Part shown: one piece after another, positions 18,547 to 28,500 of the stretch
How the letters are laid out: the number at the start of each line of letters is the position of its first letter
How positions within the stretch are numbered: position 1 is the stretch's first letter
Origin: Alphaproteobacteria bacterium
GTDB lineage: Bacteria; Pseudomonadota; Alphaproteobacteria; Rhizobiales; Beijerinckiaceae
Length of the DNA: 64,000 nucleotides
Assembly: GCA_021325385.1 (NCBI GenBank)
Contig: JAJPHH010000028.1
Location: 53,348-117,347, forward strand
Direction: 5' to 3'
The notes under the pieces: generated by a model
What the model was told of the DNA's origin: nothing
What the model saw: only the letters and a program-made list of their open reading frames with translations
Database searches by the model: none
Program-made: the position numbers and the translations under genes

Positions 18547-19623
18547 TCACGGCTGGAATCCGGGCGGCGGCGGCAGATTGCGGTTGGCGACGACCATCGC
18601 CTTGAACAACGCGCCCATTTCGCCTTCGCCTTTGCCGGAAAGGCGCAACCGCGCCGCTTCGATATCGGCGATTTGCTGCGGCCCGCCCTTGCGCGCCAGC
18701 GTCGCCGCGCGCTGGTCGAGGCCGAGCGCGCGCAAGAAATCGCCCTGCGGAATCGGGCCGTAGATCGCCGCGCCGGCAGCTCTGGCGCTGCGCGCCATAG
18801 CGGCGAAATCGACATGGGCGGTGATGTCGGCCGTGCCGGGCTCGCTCAACGGATCGACCATCCGATGCGAGCGCACCGCTTGCAGCGTGTCGCCGAAGCC
18901 CGTCGTCGTGTGGCCGTAATCGATGAACAACGCCGCGCCGCCTTGCTTGGCGAGCCGCTCGGCGATGGCGTAGACCAAGCGATGGGCGATGGCGTTCACT
19001 TCGAGCACCGCGCCCTCCTCGGCGCGCGCGCCAATATAGGGCTCGGCGCTTGGCGCGAGGGCGAAGGTCAAGGCGCCTTTTTCATCGAGCGTGACCACCC
19101 GCTCGCGCCAATCGCGCGGGCCGCGCACATATTGGCGAATCGGCAAAGCGTCGAGAAACTCGTTGGCGATGACGATCGCCGGCCCTTCCGGCGCTTCGCG
19201 CCAACCGGCGGCCCAAGAAATCGGCGCGCCGGCGGTCAACAGCGTCTCGTGCTGGATCGCCGCCAACATCGGGCTGGCCTCGATCAGGCAGACGTCGAGC
19301 ACGGCTCTGAAATTCGGCGCGACCCGGGCCGCGCGCAAGGCGTCGCTCATCAAGGTGCCGCGGCCCGGTCCAAGCTCGATCAGCCGCACCGGGTTGGGCG
19401 CGCCCATCGAAGCCCAGACTTCCGCCGCCCAAAGGCCGATCAGCTCGCCGAACATCTGGCTGATTTCAGGCGCCGTCGTGAAATCGCCGGACGCGCCGAA
19501 CGGGTCGCGATGCATGTAGTAGCCATGCGTCGGATGGGTGAGCGCCAAGGCCATGTAACGCTCGAGCGAGATCGGGCCATGATCACGGATCAGGGCTTTG
19601 ATCTCCTCCCCCAGCGCGCTCAT
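18547..19623 (-). CDS. class I SAM-dependent methyltransferase, MidA/NDUFAF7-like (DUF185)
   Basis: GPISLERYMALALTHPTHGYYMHRDPFGASGDFTTAPEISQMFGELIGLW...ELGPGRGTLM. Confidence 0.92.
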   Translation of the reverse strand: MSALGEEIKALIRDHGPISLERYMALALTHPTHGYYMHRDPFGASGDFTTAPEISQMFGELIGLWAAEVWASMGAPNPVRLIELGPGRGTLMSDALRAARVAPNFRAVLDVCLIEASPMLAAIQHETLLTAGAPISWAAGWREAPEGPAIVIANEFLDALPIRQYVRGPRDWRERVVTLDEKGALTFALAPSAEPYIGARAEEGAVLEVNAIAHRLVYAIAERLAKQGGAALFIDYGHTTTGFGDTLQAVRSHRMVDPLSEPGTADITAHVDFAAMARSARAAGAAIYGPIPQGDFLRALGLDQRAATLARKGGPQQIADIEAARLRLSGKGEGEMGALFKAMVVANRNLPPPPGFQP

Positions 19624-19632
19624 CTGCGCTCC

Positions 19633-20451
19633 CTATGCGCTCCGCCGCCTGCGATTCGCAAAGACTATCAGGCAAATCCCGATTATGACGAGCGGGACGG
19701 ACAAGACCATCCCCATCGTCAAGCCGTGGCCGAGATCTTCGAGCCGAGGGTCAGGGTCGCGAAAGAATTCGCAGACGATGCGCGCGATCCCGTAAGCCGC
19801 GCCGAACAGCCCCGTCGCGAGGCCCGGCCGGCGCAACGCGCCCATCCGGGCGGCGATTTGCAAGACGATAAAGACGGCGAGCCCTTCAAGCAGCGCTTCG
19901 TAAATCTGACTTGGATGGCGCGGCTGGCCGTCCGAGCCGGGAAAGATCACCGCCCAGGGGACGTCGGTCGGCCGGCCCCAGAGTTCGGGACGGATGAAAT
20001 TGGCGATCCGGCCGAGAAAAATGCCGATCGGCGCGGCGAGGCCGACGAGGTCCAGCGTCGTCAGGAACGGCGCTTTATAGCGGCGGGAAAACAGATAGGC
20101 ACCGACCAGCGCGCCGATCAGGCCGCCATGGAACGCCATGCCGCCTTCCCAGAGTTTAAAAATCTCGATCGGATGGGCGAAGTAATAGCCCGGATCGTAA
20201 AAGAGAACGTTGCCCAGCCTGCCGCCGACGATCACGCCGAGCGCGCAATAGACGAGCAAATCGTCGACGCTGTCCGCGCTCGGCCGCGGCGCCTCGCCCC
20301 ACAGGCTCTTGTCGCGCAAGATTCGCCGGATCAACGCCCAGCCGATGATCAGGCCCGCTATATAGGCGAGCGCATACCAGCGGATGGCGAAAGGGCCGAT
20401 CTGGACCAGAATGGGGTTGATGACGGGATAGGGCAAAGCGAGAAGGGGCAT
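19633..20451 (-). CDS. lgt: prolipoprotein diacylglyceryl transferase
   Basis: GGRLGNVLFYDP...GGMAFHGGLIGA...GRIANFIRPELWGRPTDVPWAVIFPG...PRHPSQIYEA. Confidence 0.96.
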   Translation of the reverse strand: MPLLALPYPVINPILVQIGPFAIRWYALAYIAGLIIGWALIRRILRDKSLWGEAPRPSADSVDDLLVYCALGVIVGGRLGNVLFYDPGYYFAHPIEIFKLWEGGMAFHGGLIGALVGAYLFSRRYKAPFLTTLDLVGLAAPIGIFLGRIANFIRPELWGRPTDVPWAVIFPGSDGQPRHPSQIYEALLEGLAVFIVLQIAARMGALRRPGLATGLFGAAYGIARIVCEFFRDPDPRLEDLGHGLTMGMVLSVPLVIIGICLIVFANRRRRSA

Positions 20452-20605
20452 GGGCGGGCGCGTGATGCGCCGCGGCGACCGCCGCCGTCAAGGCGGCAGG
20501 GCGCCGGAGGATAGGCGCGCCGCGCGCGTATTGTCACGTTGCGAAGCCCGCGCCTTTCCGGTAAAGGCGAATTCGGTTTTAACGGCTCTCCGAGAAGGGG
20601 CGGGC

Positions 20606-20890
20606 ATGGCGGACGATCATTCGGCAGCGACGGCGGAAGACGTAATGGATATGCCGGCGCATCGGGAGACGTATGCCGATTTTCTCGCTTTGACCGAAAT
20701 CTCGATCATCAGCATCCTTTGCATCTTGCTGCTGCTCGTCCTGTGGGGCCTCAAGGGCGATGGCGGCGTCGCGTTGATCGGCTTCTTTCTGACGCTCGCC
20801 GCGGCTGCTTTTGGCGGCCTTTCCGGCCTCACTTGGCGCGCCGTTCTTCCAGTCTTCGTTCTGCTCGGACTCGCCTGCATCGTCCTTTAA
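20606..20890 (+). CDS. small membrane protein, aa3-type cytochrome c oxidase subunit IV-like
   Basis: MDMPAHRETYADFLALTEISIISILCILLLLVLWGLKG. Confidence 0.7.
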   Translation: MADDHSAATAEDVMDMPAHRETYADFLALTEISIISILCILLLLVLWGLKGDGGVALIGFFLTLAAAAFGGLSGLTWRAVLPVFVLLGLACIVL

Positions 20891-20952
20891 GCCAGGCGCG
20901 CCCTGGCCGGGCGCTCGGCGAGCCGCCGCGCTTTCCTCTCAAGGTGTGAGCT

Positions 20953-22092
20953 ATGCTCATCGGGGTTGTCGCCGAGGTCGATCCGTCTGAAACGCGCGTC
21001 GCGGCGACGCCCGAGACGGTGAAAAAATTCGCCGCCCTTGGCGCGGACGTCGCCATCCAGCATGGCGCCGGACTCAAGTCGGGCGTCACCGACGCGGATT
21101 ATCAGGCCGCCGGCGCCCGCCTCGCCGAAGCCGGCCAGGTCTTGAGCGAAGCTGACATTCTGCTCAAAGTGCGCCGCCCGACCGAGAGCGAATTGGCCGG
21201 CCTCAAAAGCGGCGCGCTCGTCGTCGCCAGCATGGATCCTTACGGCCGCCTGGACGCGATCGAGGCGATGGCGAAAGCCAGAATCGCCGCTTTCGCCATG
21301 GAGCTGCTGCCGCGCATCACCCGCGCCCAATCGATGGACGTCCTCTCGAGCCAGGCCAATCTCGCCGGTTATCGCGCCGTGATCGACGCGGCGGCGGAAT
21401 ATGGCCGCGCTTTGCCGATGATGATGACCCCGGCCGGCACCGTGCCGGCGGCGAAGGCCTTCATCATGGGCGTCGGCGTCGCCGGCTTGCAGGCGATCGC
21501 GACGGCGCGGCGTCTCGGCGCCGTCGTCACCGCGACGGACGTGCGGCCCGCCACCAAGGAGCAAGTCGAATCGCTCGGCGCCAAATTCATCGCGGTCGAG
21601 GACGAGGAGTTCAAACAGGCTGAAACCGCCGGCGGCTACGCGAAGGAAATGTCCAAGGCGTACCAGGCCAAGCAGGCCGAACTCGTCGCCGCCCATATCG
21701 CCAAGCAGGACATCGTGATCGCGACGGCGCTCATTCCGGGCCGGCCGGCGCCGCTTCTGATCACCGCCGACATGGCGCGCTCCATGCGGCCAGGCTCGGT
21801 GATCGTCGATCTCGCCGTCGAGCGCGGCGGCAATTGCGAACTGGCGAAAGCGGGCGAAACAGTCGTCACCGAGGGCGGCGTCAAGATCGTCGGCTATTCG
21901 AACGTGACGCGGCTCGCCGCGACGGCGTCGAGCCTTTACGCGCGCAACCTCTACGCTTTCGTCGAGACTTTGATCGACAAGGCGACGAAGAGCCTCGCCG
22001 TCAAATGGGACGACGAACTCGTCAAGGCGACGCTGCTGACCAGGGACGGCGCGATCGTGCATCCGAATTTCAAACCGAAGAGCGCCGCCTAA
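20953..22092 (+). CDS. pntAA: NAD(P) transhydrogenase subunit alpha part 1
   Basis: [37 protein letters not shown]...[16 protein letters not shown]. Confidence 0.95.
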   Translation: MLIGVVAEVDPSETRVAATPETVKKFAALGADVAIQHGAGLKSGVTDADYQAAGARLAEAGQVLSEADILLKVRRPTESELAGLKSGALVVASMDPYGRLDAIEAMAKARIAAFAMELLPRITRAQSMDVLSSQANLAGYRAVIDAAAEYGRALPMMMTPAGTVPAAKAFIMGVGVAGLQAIATARRLGAVVTATDVRPATKEQVESLGAKFIAVEDEEFKQAETAGGYAKEMSKAYQAKQAELVAAHIAKQDIVIATALIPGRPAPLLITADMARSMRPGSVIVDLAVERGGNCELAKAGETVVTEGGVKIVGYSNVTRLAATASSLYARNLYAFVETLIDKATKSLAVKWDDELVKATLLTRDGAIVHPNFKPKSAA

Positions 22093-22120
22093 GACGCCCA
22101 ACTTCTTCGGAGGGGCTCCA

Positions 22121-22546
22121 ATGACCGATTCTCTCGACCAGACCGTCGCCAAGCTGCAAGCCGCCGCCGAGGCCGCCGAGAAGGCGGCGCATTCGGCGCA
22201 AACCTATGCCGATCAGCTCGCCGCGGCGGCCTCGGCCGGCACGGGCGGCGCGATCGATCCTTTCGTCTTTCGCCTAGCGATTTTCGCGCTCGCGGTGTTC
22301 GTCGGCTATTACGTCGTCTGGTCGGTGACGCCGGCTCTGCATACGCCGCTCATGTCGGTGACCAACGCCATATCCTCGGTCATCGTCGTCGGCGCGCTGC
22401 TCTCGGTCGGCGTCGCGGCGATCGACAGCGGCTCGGCCTTCGCTCGCATCGTCGGCTTTATCGCGCTGATCCTCGCCTCGGTGAACATATTCGGCGGCTT
22501 CATGGTCACCGAGCGGATGCTGGCGATGTACAAGAAGAAAGGGTGA
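22121..22546 (+). CDS. pntAB: NAD(P) transhydrogenase subunit alpha part 2
   Basis: [24 protein letters not shown]...[19 protein letters not shown]. Confidence 0.95.
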   Translation: MTDSLDQTVAKLQAAAEAAEKAAHSAQTYADQLAAAASAGTGGAIDPFVFRLAIFALAVFVGYYVVWSVTPALHTPLMSVTNAISSVIVVGALLSVGVAAIDSGSAFARIVGFIALILASVNIFGGFMVTERMLAMYKKKG

Positions 22547-23952
22547 GCGAAGTGAACGGCAATTTCGCGGCCCTTCTCTATCTGATCGCCGGCATTCTGT
22601 TCATCCTCGCTTTGCGCGGCCTGTCCTCGCCCGCCACGTCGCGGCAAGGCAATCGCTTCGGCATGATCGGCATGGCGATCGCCATCGTGACGACGCTCGC
22701 CTTGCGGCCGCCGGCGAGCGCCTTCTCCTGGATCCTGGTCGTGCTCGGCTTCGCCATTGGCGGCGGGATCGGCGCTTGGCGGGCGCGCACCGTCCAGATG
22801 ACGGCGATGCCGCAGCTCGTCGCGATGTTCCACTCGCTGGTCGGTCTCGCCGCGGTGCTCGTCGCCGCCGGCGCGCTCTACGCGCCCCAGGCCTTCGGCA
22901 TCGGCGATCCCGGCGACATCCATCGCGCCAGCCTGATCGAAATGTCGCTCGGCCTCGCCATCGGCGCGATGACCTTCACCGGCTCGGTCATCGCCTTCCT
23001 GAAGCTCGACGGCCGCATGTCCGGCAAGCCGATCCTCCTGCCGCAGCGCCATGCGATCAATCTCGGGCTCGGCGTCGCGCTGGTCGTGCTGATCATCCTG
23101 TTTTTCGCGACTCAGTCGCCAGTCTGCTTCTGGCTGATCGCGGCGGTCGCGCTGGCGCTCGGCGTGCTGCTGATCGTGCCGATCGGCGGCGCCGATATGC
23201 CGGTCGTCATATCGATGTTGAACTCCTATTCCGGCTGGGCCGCGGCCGGCATCGGCTTCACGCTCGGCAATCTGGCGCTGATCACCACCGGCGCTTTGGT
23301 CGGCTCCTCGGGCGCGATCCTCTCCTACATCATGTGCAAGGGGATGAACCGCTCGTTCCTCTCCGTGATCCTTGGCGGCTTCGGCGGCGAGGTCGCGGCG
23401 GCGGGCGGCGCGGCCGAGGCGCGGCCGGTCAAGCAGGGCTCGGCCGACGACGCCGCCTTCATCATGAAGAACGCCTCGAAGGTGATCGTCGTCCCCGGCT
23501 ACGGCATGGCGGTGGCCCAAGCGCAGCACGCGCTGAGAGAAATGGCGGACGTCCTCAAGAAGGAGGGCGTCGAGGTGAAATACGCGATTCACCCGGTCGC
23601 CGGCCGCATGCCGGGCCATATGAACGTGCTGCTCGCGGAGGCCAATGTCCCGTACGACGAGGTCTTCGAACTCGAAGACATCAACAACGAGTTCGCGCAG
23701 GCTGACGTGGCCTATGTAATCGGCGCCAATGACGTAACCAATCCAGCCGCGAAGACCGACCCGAAATCGCCGATTTTCGGCATGCCGATCCTCGACGTCG
23801 AAAAGGCCAAGACGGTTCTGTTCGTCAAGCGCGGCATGGGCTCGGGCTATGCCGGGGTCGAGAATGAGCTGTTCTTCCGCGACAACACGATGATGCTGTT
23901 CGGCGACGCCAAGAAGGTGACTGAGGCGATCGTCAAGGCGCTGGCGCATTGA
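22543..23952 (+). CDS. pntB: NAD(P) transhydrogenase subunit beta
   Basis: [15 protein letters not shown]...[18 protein letters not shown]...[53 protein letters not shown]. Confidence 0.95.
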   Translation: MSEVNGNFAALLYLIAGILFILALRGLSSPATSRQGNRFGMIGMAIAIVTTLALRPPASAFSWILVVLGFAIGGGIGAWRARTVQMTAMPQLVAMFHSLVGLAAVLVAAGALYAPQAFGIGDPGDIHRASLIEMSLGLAIGAMTFTGSVIAFLKLDGRMSGKPILLPQRHAINLGLGVALVVLIILFFATQSPVCFWLIAAVALALGVLLIVPIGGADMPVVISMLNSYSGWAAAGIGFTLGNLALITTGALVGSSGAILSYIMCKGMNRSFLSVILGGFGGEVAAAGGAAEARPVKQGSADDAAFIMKNASKVIVVPGYGMAVAQAQHALREMADVLKKEGVEVKYAIHPVAGRMPGHMNVLLAEANVPYDEVFELEDINNEFAQADVAYVIGANDVTNPAAKTDPKSPIFGMPILDVEKAKTVLFVKRGMGSGYAGVENELFFRDNTMMLFGDAKKVTEAIVKALAH

Positions 23953-24348
23953 CGGGAAAGGGATAAATTCCCTCGCGCCGCGAGCTTCTCGTATTGCCGC
24001 TGGGTTACGAAAGAGCATATCCCCCTCGCGCCAAAGGCGCTCCCTTCAACTTCCGGCGCGCATGACGCCGAAACTGTGCGCAATGCGGCGTCGCGCCTCC
24101 GAGAGGACGTGGCGCCGAGCCGTTTACCCGCAGGGTTTGCGACTGACAGCAGGCCGTCTCAGACCGGAATCGCGTCGGGCGCATCATTCGGATGCCGCTT
24201 CTCTGTCCGGAGGCGCGTCGAGTTCTTCAAGATCTGGCGGACAGCCCAAGTATGGCCTCTAGCTCGCCTTACCTAGCGCGACCGACGGCCAGATCATGTA
24301 GAAGCCAGGCGAATCGCACAGCAGCACTCAGGAGAATTGGTGGTTACA

Positions 24349-24367
24349 AATTACAAAATTTGTAATT
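24349..24367. promoter_or_regulatory. AT-rich palindrome AATTACAAAATTTGTAATT upstream of mdh
   Basis: 9-bp perfect arms around one central base, ~255 bp upstream of the mdh start. Confidence 0.5.
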
Positions 24368-24604
24368 AAAACGGCTAATTTCGCGGCCCGAGTCTCGGCG
24401 GGTCGTCCGGCTAATACTATGAATCATCATCGATTATATCAAAACCGGGTCGGTCGCGGCGACGGCTGGCGCGGTTTGAGTCTAAAGCCCAGCTTGAAAG
24501 CGTCGCGGTCTTTTGCTGAATGCTGTCACAACTTCGCCTCCCAAATCGAACTCCTCCGCAACTGAAACGCTTTCTCAAAGACTGGTCAGCGAAACTTCCA
24601 CTGA

Positions 24605-25588
<984 letters not shown>

Positions 25589-25644
25589 ACGCCTCGTTGA
25601 GAAAGCCGGCCCCCGTTCCCATATTCTGAGGCGAGCCTCATCCC

Positions 25645-26847
25645 ATGAATATTCATGAATATCAGGCCAAGGCCGTGCTGAAAGAATTCGGCGCGCCTTT
25701 GGCCAAGGGCAAGCCCGCCTTCACGCCGGAAGAGGCCGAGGCCGCGGCCGAGGAGATCGGCGGCTCGCTCTGGGTGGTCAAGAGCCAGATTCATGCCGGC
25801 GGGCGCGGCAAGGGCAAGTTCAAGGAAAAGGAAGCGGGCGAGAAAGGCGGCGTGCGCCTCGCTCGATCGGTCGCGGAGGTGCAGACCTTCGCCAGCGAAA
25901 TGCTCGGGCGGACGTTGGTCACGGCGCAGACCGGCCCGGCCGGCAAGCAGGTCAACCGGCTTTATATCGAAGAAGGCGCGACGATCGCGCGGGAGCTCTA
26001 TCTCTCCGCCCTGGTCGACCGCGCCGCCTCGCGCGTCGCTTTCGTTCTGTCGACCGAGGGCGGCGTGAATATCGAGGAGGTCGCGCATAAGACGCCGGAG
26101 AAGATTCATACTTTGTCGATCGACCCGGCGACCGGCGTCATGCCGCATCATGGACGGCTCGCCGCGGCGGCGCTGGAGCTCGACGGCGATCTCGCCAAAC
26201 AGGCCGGGAAGCTGATCGCGCAGCTCTACGCCGCCTTCCTCGCCAAGGACATGGCGCTGCTCGAAATCAATCCGCTGATCGTCACTGGCGAGGGCGCCCT
26301 GCGCGTGCTCGACGCGAAGGTCTCCTTCGACGACAACGCCCTTCACCGCCATCCCGAAATCGCCGCCCTACGCGACGAGACGGAGGAGGACGCGAAAGAG
26401 ATCGAAGCCTCCAAGCATGATCTGAACTATGTCGCGCTCGACGGCTCGATCGGCTGCATGGTCAACGGCGCCGGTCTCGCCATGGCGACGATGGACATCA
26501 TCAAGCTCTATGGCGAGAGCCCGGCCAATTTCCTCGATGTCGGCGGCGGCGCCTCGAAGGACAAGGTGACGGCGGCATTCAAGATCATCACCGCCGACCC
26601 GAACGTGAAGGGCATTCTGATCAATATTTTCGGCGGCATCATGCGCTGCGACGTCATCGCCGAAGGCGTGATCGCGGCGGTGAGAGAAGTCGGGCTGAAA
26701 GTGCCGCTCGTCGTCAGGCTGGAAGGCACCAATGTCGAGCTCGGCAAGAAGATTTTGCGCGAATCGAAGCTCGACGTGATCCCCGCGGATGATCTGGACG
26801 ATGCGGCGCAGAAGATCGTCAAGTCGGTTCAGGCGCGCCGGTCATAG
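25645..26847 (+). CDS. sucC: succinate-CoA ligase subunit beta
   Basis: [31 protein letters not shown]...[23 protein letters not shown]. Confidence 0.97.
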   Translation: MNIHEYQAKAVLKEFGAPLAKGKPAFTPEEAEAAAEEIGGSLWVVKSQIHAGGRGKGKFKEKEAGEKGGVRLARSVAEVQTFASEMLGRTLVTAQTGPAGKQVNRLYIEEGATIARELYLSALVDRAASRVAFVLSTEGGVNIEEVAHKTPEKIHTLSIDPATGVMPHHGRLAAAALELDGDLAKQAGKLIAQLYAAFLAKDMALLEINPLIVTGEGALRVLDAKVSFDDNALHRHPEIAALRDETEEDAKEIEASKHDLNYVALDGSIGCMVNGAGLAMATMDIIKLYGESPANFLDVGGGASKDKVTAAFKIITADPNVKGILINIFGGIMRCDVIAEGVIAAVREVGLKVPLVVRLEGTNVELGKKILRESKLDVIPADDLDDAAQKIVKSVQARRS

Positions 26848-26869
26848 TTTGACGGAGTCGCGCCGTGAG

Positions 26870-26890
26870 GTTACACATATCCTGTGTAAC
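26870..26890. promoter_or_regulatory. inverted repeat GTTACACA-N5-TGTGTAAC, candidate TA operator
   Basis: Perfect 8-bp arms 14 bp upstream of the antitoxin ATG in the sucC-TA gap. Confidence 0.65.
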
Positions 26891-26903
26891 TGTGGAGACG
26901 GCC

Positions 26904-27188
26904 ATGAAAAACATTACTCTCGCAATTGACGACGAAATTATTGAAAAGGTTAGAACTTATGCGGCTGAGCGGAAAACCACGGTCAACGCGATTGTGCGCC
27001 GGCACCTCGAAAAGATCGCCGCGGAGAATGACAAGCGCGCCGAGGCGCGCCTCCACCTCTTGCGGCTGGCGGAGACCTCCGAAGGGCGCATGACCCCCGG
27101 CTACGTCTGGAATCGCGAGGAGCTCTATGACCGCCCAGTGCTTCGTCGACACGAACATCCTGGTTTACGCCGCGAGGGCGAGAAATGA
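26904..27188 (+). CDS. RHH-type antitoxin
   Basis: MKNITLAIDDEIIEKVRTYAAERKTTVNAIVRRHLEKIAAE; overlaps the next PIN ORF by 62 nt. Confidence 0.85.
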   Translation: MKNITLAIDDEIIEKVRTYAAERKTTVNAIVRRHLEKIAAENDKRAEARLHLLRLAETSEGRMTPGYVWNREELYDRPVLRRHEHPGLRREGEK

Positions 27189-27558
27189 CGAAAAGAGCAA
27201 ATTCGCCGTCGCCAACGAGATTATCCAGCACGAGCATTTCTGCGTCTCGGCGCAGGTTCTGCAAGAGTTCTACGTCGCTGTTCAGAAAGTGGACCCTCGC
27301 AAGCCGGAGGCGATTCCTCTTTCAGAATCGAAGGCTGCCGAATGGGTCTGCTGGCTGGAGCCCTTCTGCGACGTGGCGACCGATTCGTTCCTCGTCTTGC
27401 GAGCCATCGAGACGGCGCGCGAGTACCGGATATCGTACTGGGACGCCGCGATCATCGCCGCCGCCGAGCGCGCGTCCGCGCCTATTGTCTACAGCGAAGA
27501 CCTCAATCACGGACAGCATTACGGCGACATTCGGGTCCTGAACCCCTTCCGGCCTTGA
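27127..27558 (+). CDS. PIN-domain toxin (VapC-like)
   Basis: [26 protein letters not shown]...[32 protein letters not shown]. Confidence 0.93.
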   Translation: MTAQCFVDTNILVYAARARNDEKSKFAVANEIIQHEHFCVSAQVLQEFYVAVQKVDPRKPEAIPLSESKAAEWVCWLEPFCDVATDSFLVLRAIETAREYRISYWDAAIIAAAERASAPIVYSEDLNHGQHYGDIRVLNPFRP

Positions 27559-27581
27559 TAGCCGCCTATCGGAAAGCGCGC

Positions 27582-28469
27582 ATGTCTATTTTGATAAACG
27601 CCCAGACAAAGGTTCTGACCCAGGGCTTCACCGGCAAGAATGGCACGTTCCATTCCGAGCAGGCGATCGCCTACGGAACCAAGATCGTCGGCGGCACGTC
27701 GCCGGGCAAGGGCGGCTCGTTTCATCTCGGCCTGCCGGTCTTCGACACCGTCGCCGAGGCGCGCGCAAAGACCGGCGTCGACGCCTCCGTCATCTACGTG
27801 CCGCCGCCCGGCGCGGCTGACGCCATCTGCGAGGCGATCGACGCCGAGGTCCCGCTCATCGTTTGCATCACCGAAGGCATTCCGGTCCTCGATATGGTGC
27901 GGGTCAAGCGCGCGCTGTCCGGCTCGAAATCGAAGCTGGTCGGCCCGAACTGCCCGGGCGTGATGACCGCCGGCGAATGCAAGATCGGCATCATGCCCGG
28001 CAATATTTTCAAGCGCGGCTCGGTCGGCGTCGTCTCGCGCTCCGGCACGCTCACCTATGAAGCCGTGTACCAGACGACACGCGAGGGGCTCGGCCAGACC
28101 ACCGCCGTCGGCATCGGCGGCGATCCGGTCAAGGGCCTCGAATTCGTCGACGTGCTCGAAATGTTTCTGGCCGATCCCGAGACGAAATCGATCGTCATGA
28201 TCGGCGAGATCGGCGGCCAAGCCGAAGAGGACGCGGCGCAGTTCCTCAAGGACGAAGCCAAACGCGGCCGGGCCAAGCCGACGGTCGGCTTTATCGCCGG
28301 CCGCACCGCGCCGCCCGGCCGGCGCATGGGCCATGCCGGCGCGATCATTTCCGGCGGCAAGGGCGGCGCCGAGGACAAGATCGCGGCGATGGAGGCCGCG
28401 GGAATCAAAGTTTCGCCGTCGCCGGCGCGGCTCGGCAAGACGCTCGCCGAGATGTTGCAAGGAAAGTAG
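27582..28469 (+). CDS. sucD: succinate-CoA ligase subunit alpha
   Basis: [45 protein letters not shown]...[20 protein letters not shown]; start at ATG 27582. Confidence 0.96.
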   Translation: MSILINAQTKVLTQGFTGKNGTFHSEQAIAYGTKIVGGTSPGKGGSFHLGLPVFDTVAEARAKTGVDASVIYVPPPGAADAICEAIDAEVPLIVCITEGIPVLDMVRVKRALSGSKSKLVGPNCPGVMTAGECKIGIMPGNIFKRGSVGVVSRSGTLTYEAVYQTTREGLGQTTAVGIGGDPVKGLEFVDVLEMFLADPETKSIVMIGEIGGQAEEDAAQFLKDEAKRGRAKPTVGFIAGRTAPPGRRMGHAGAIISGGKGGAEDKIAAMEAAGIKVSPSPARLGKTLAEMLQGK

Positions 28470-28500
28470 TCGGGCCGACCGACTTTCGGAGTTTTGTTCG

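Noticed and set aside
22309-24018. 569-aa minus-strand ORF opposite pntAB/pntB
   Set aside because: Arg/Asp/His-rich antisense translation typical of GC-rich genomes; fully overlaps well-conserved pnt genes.
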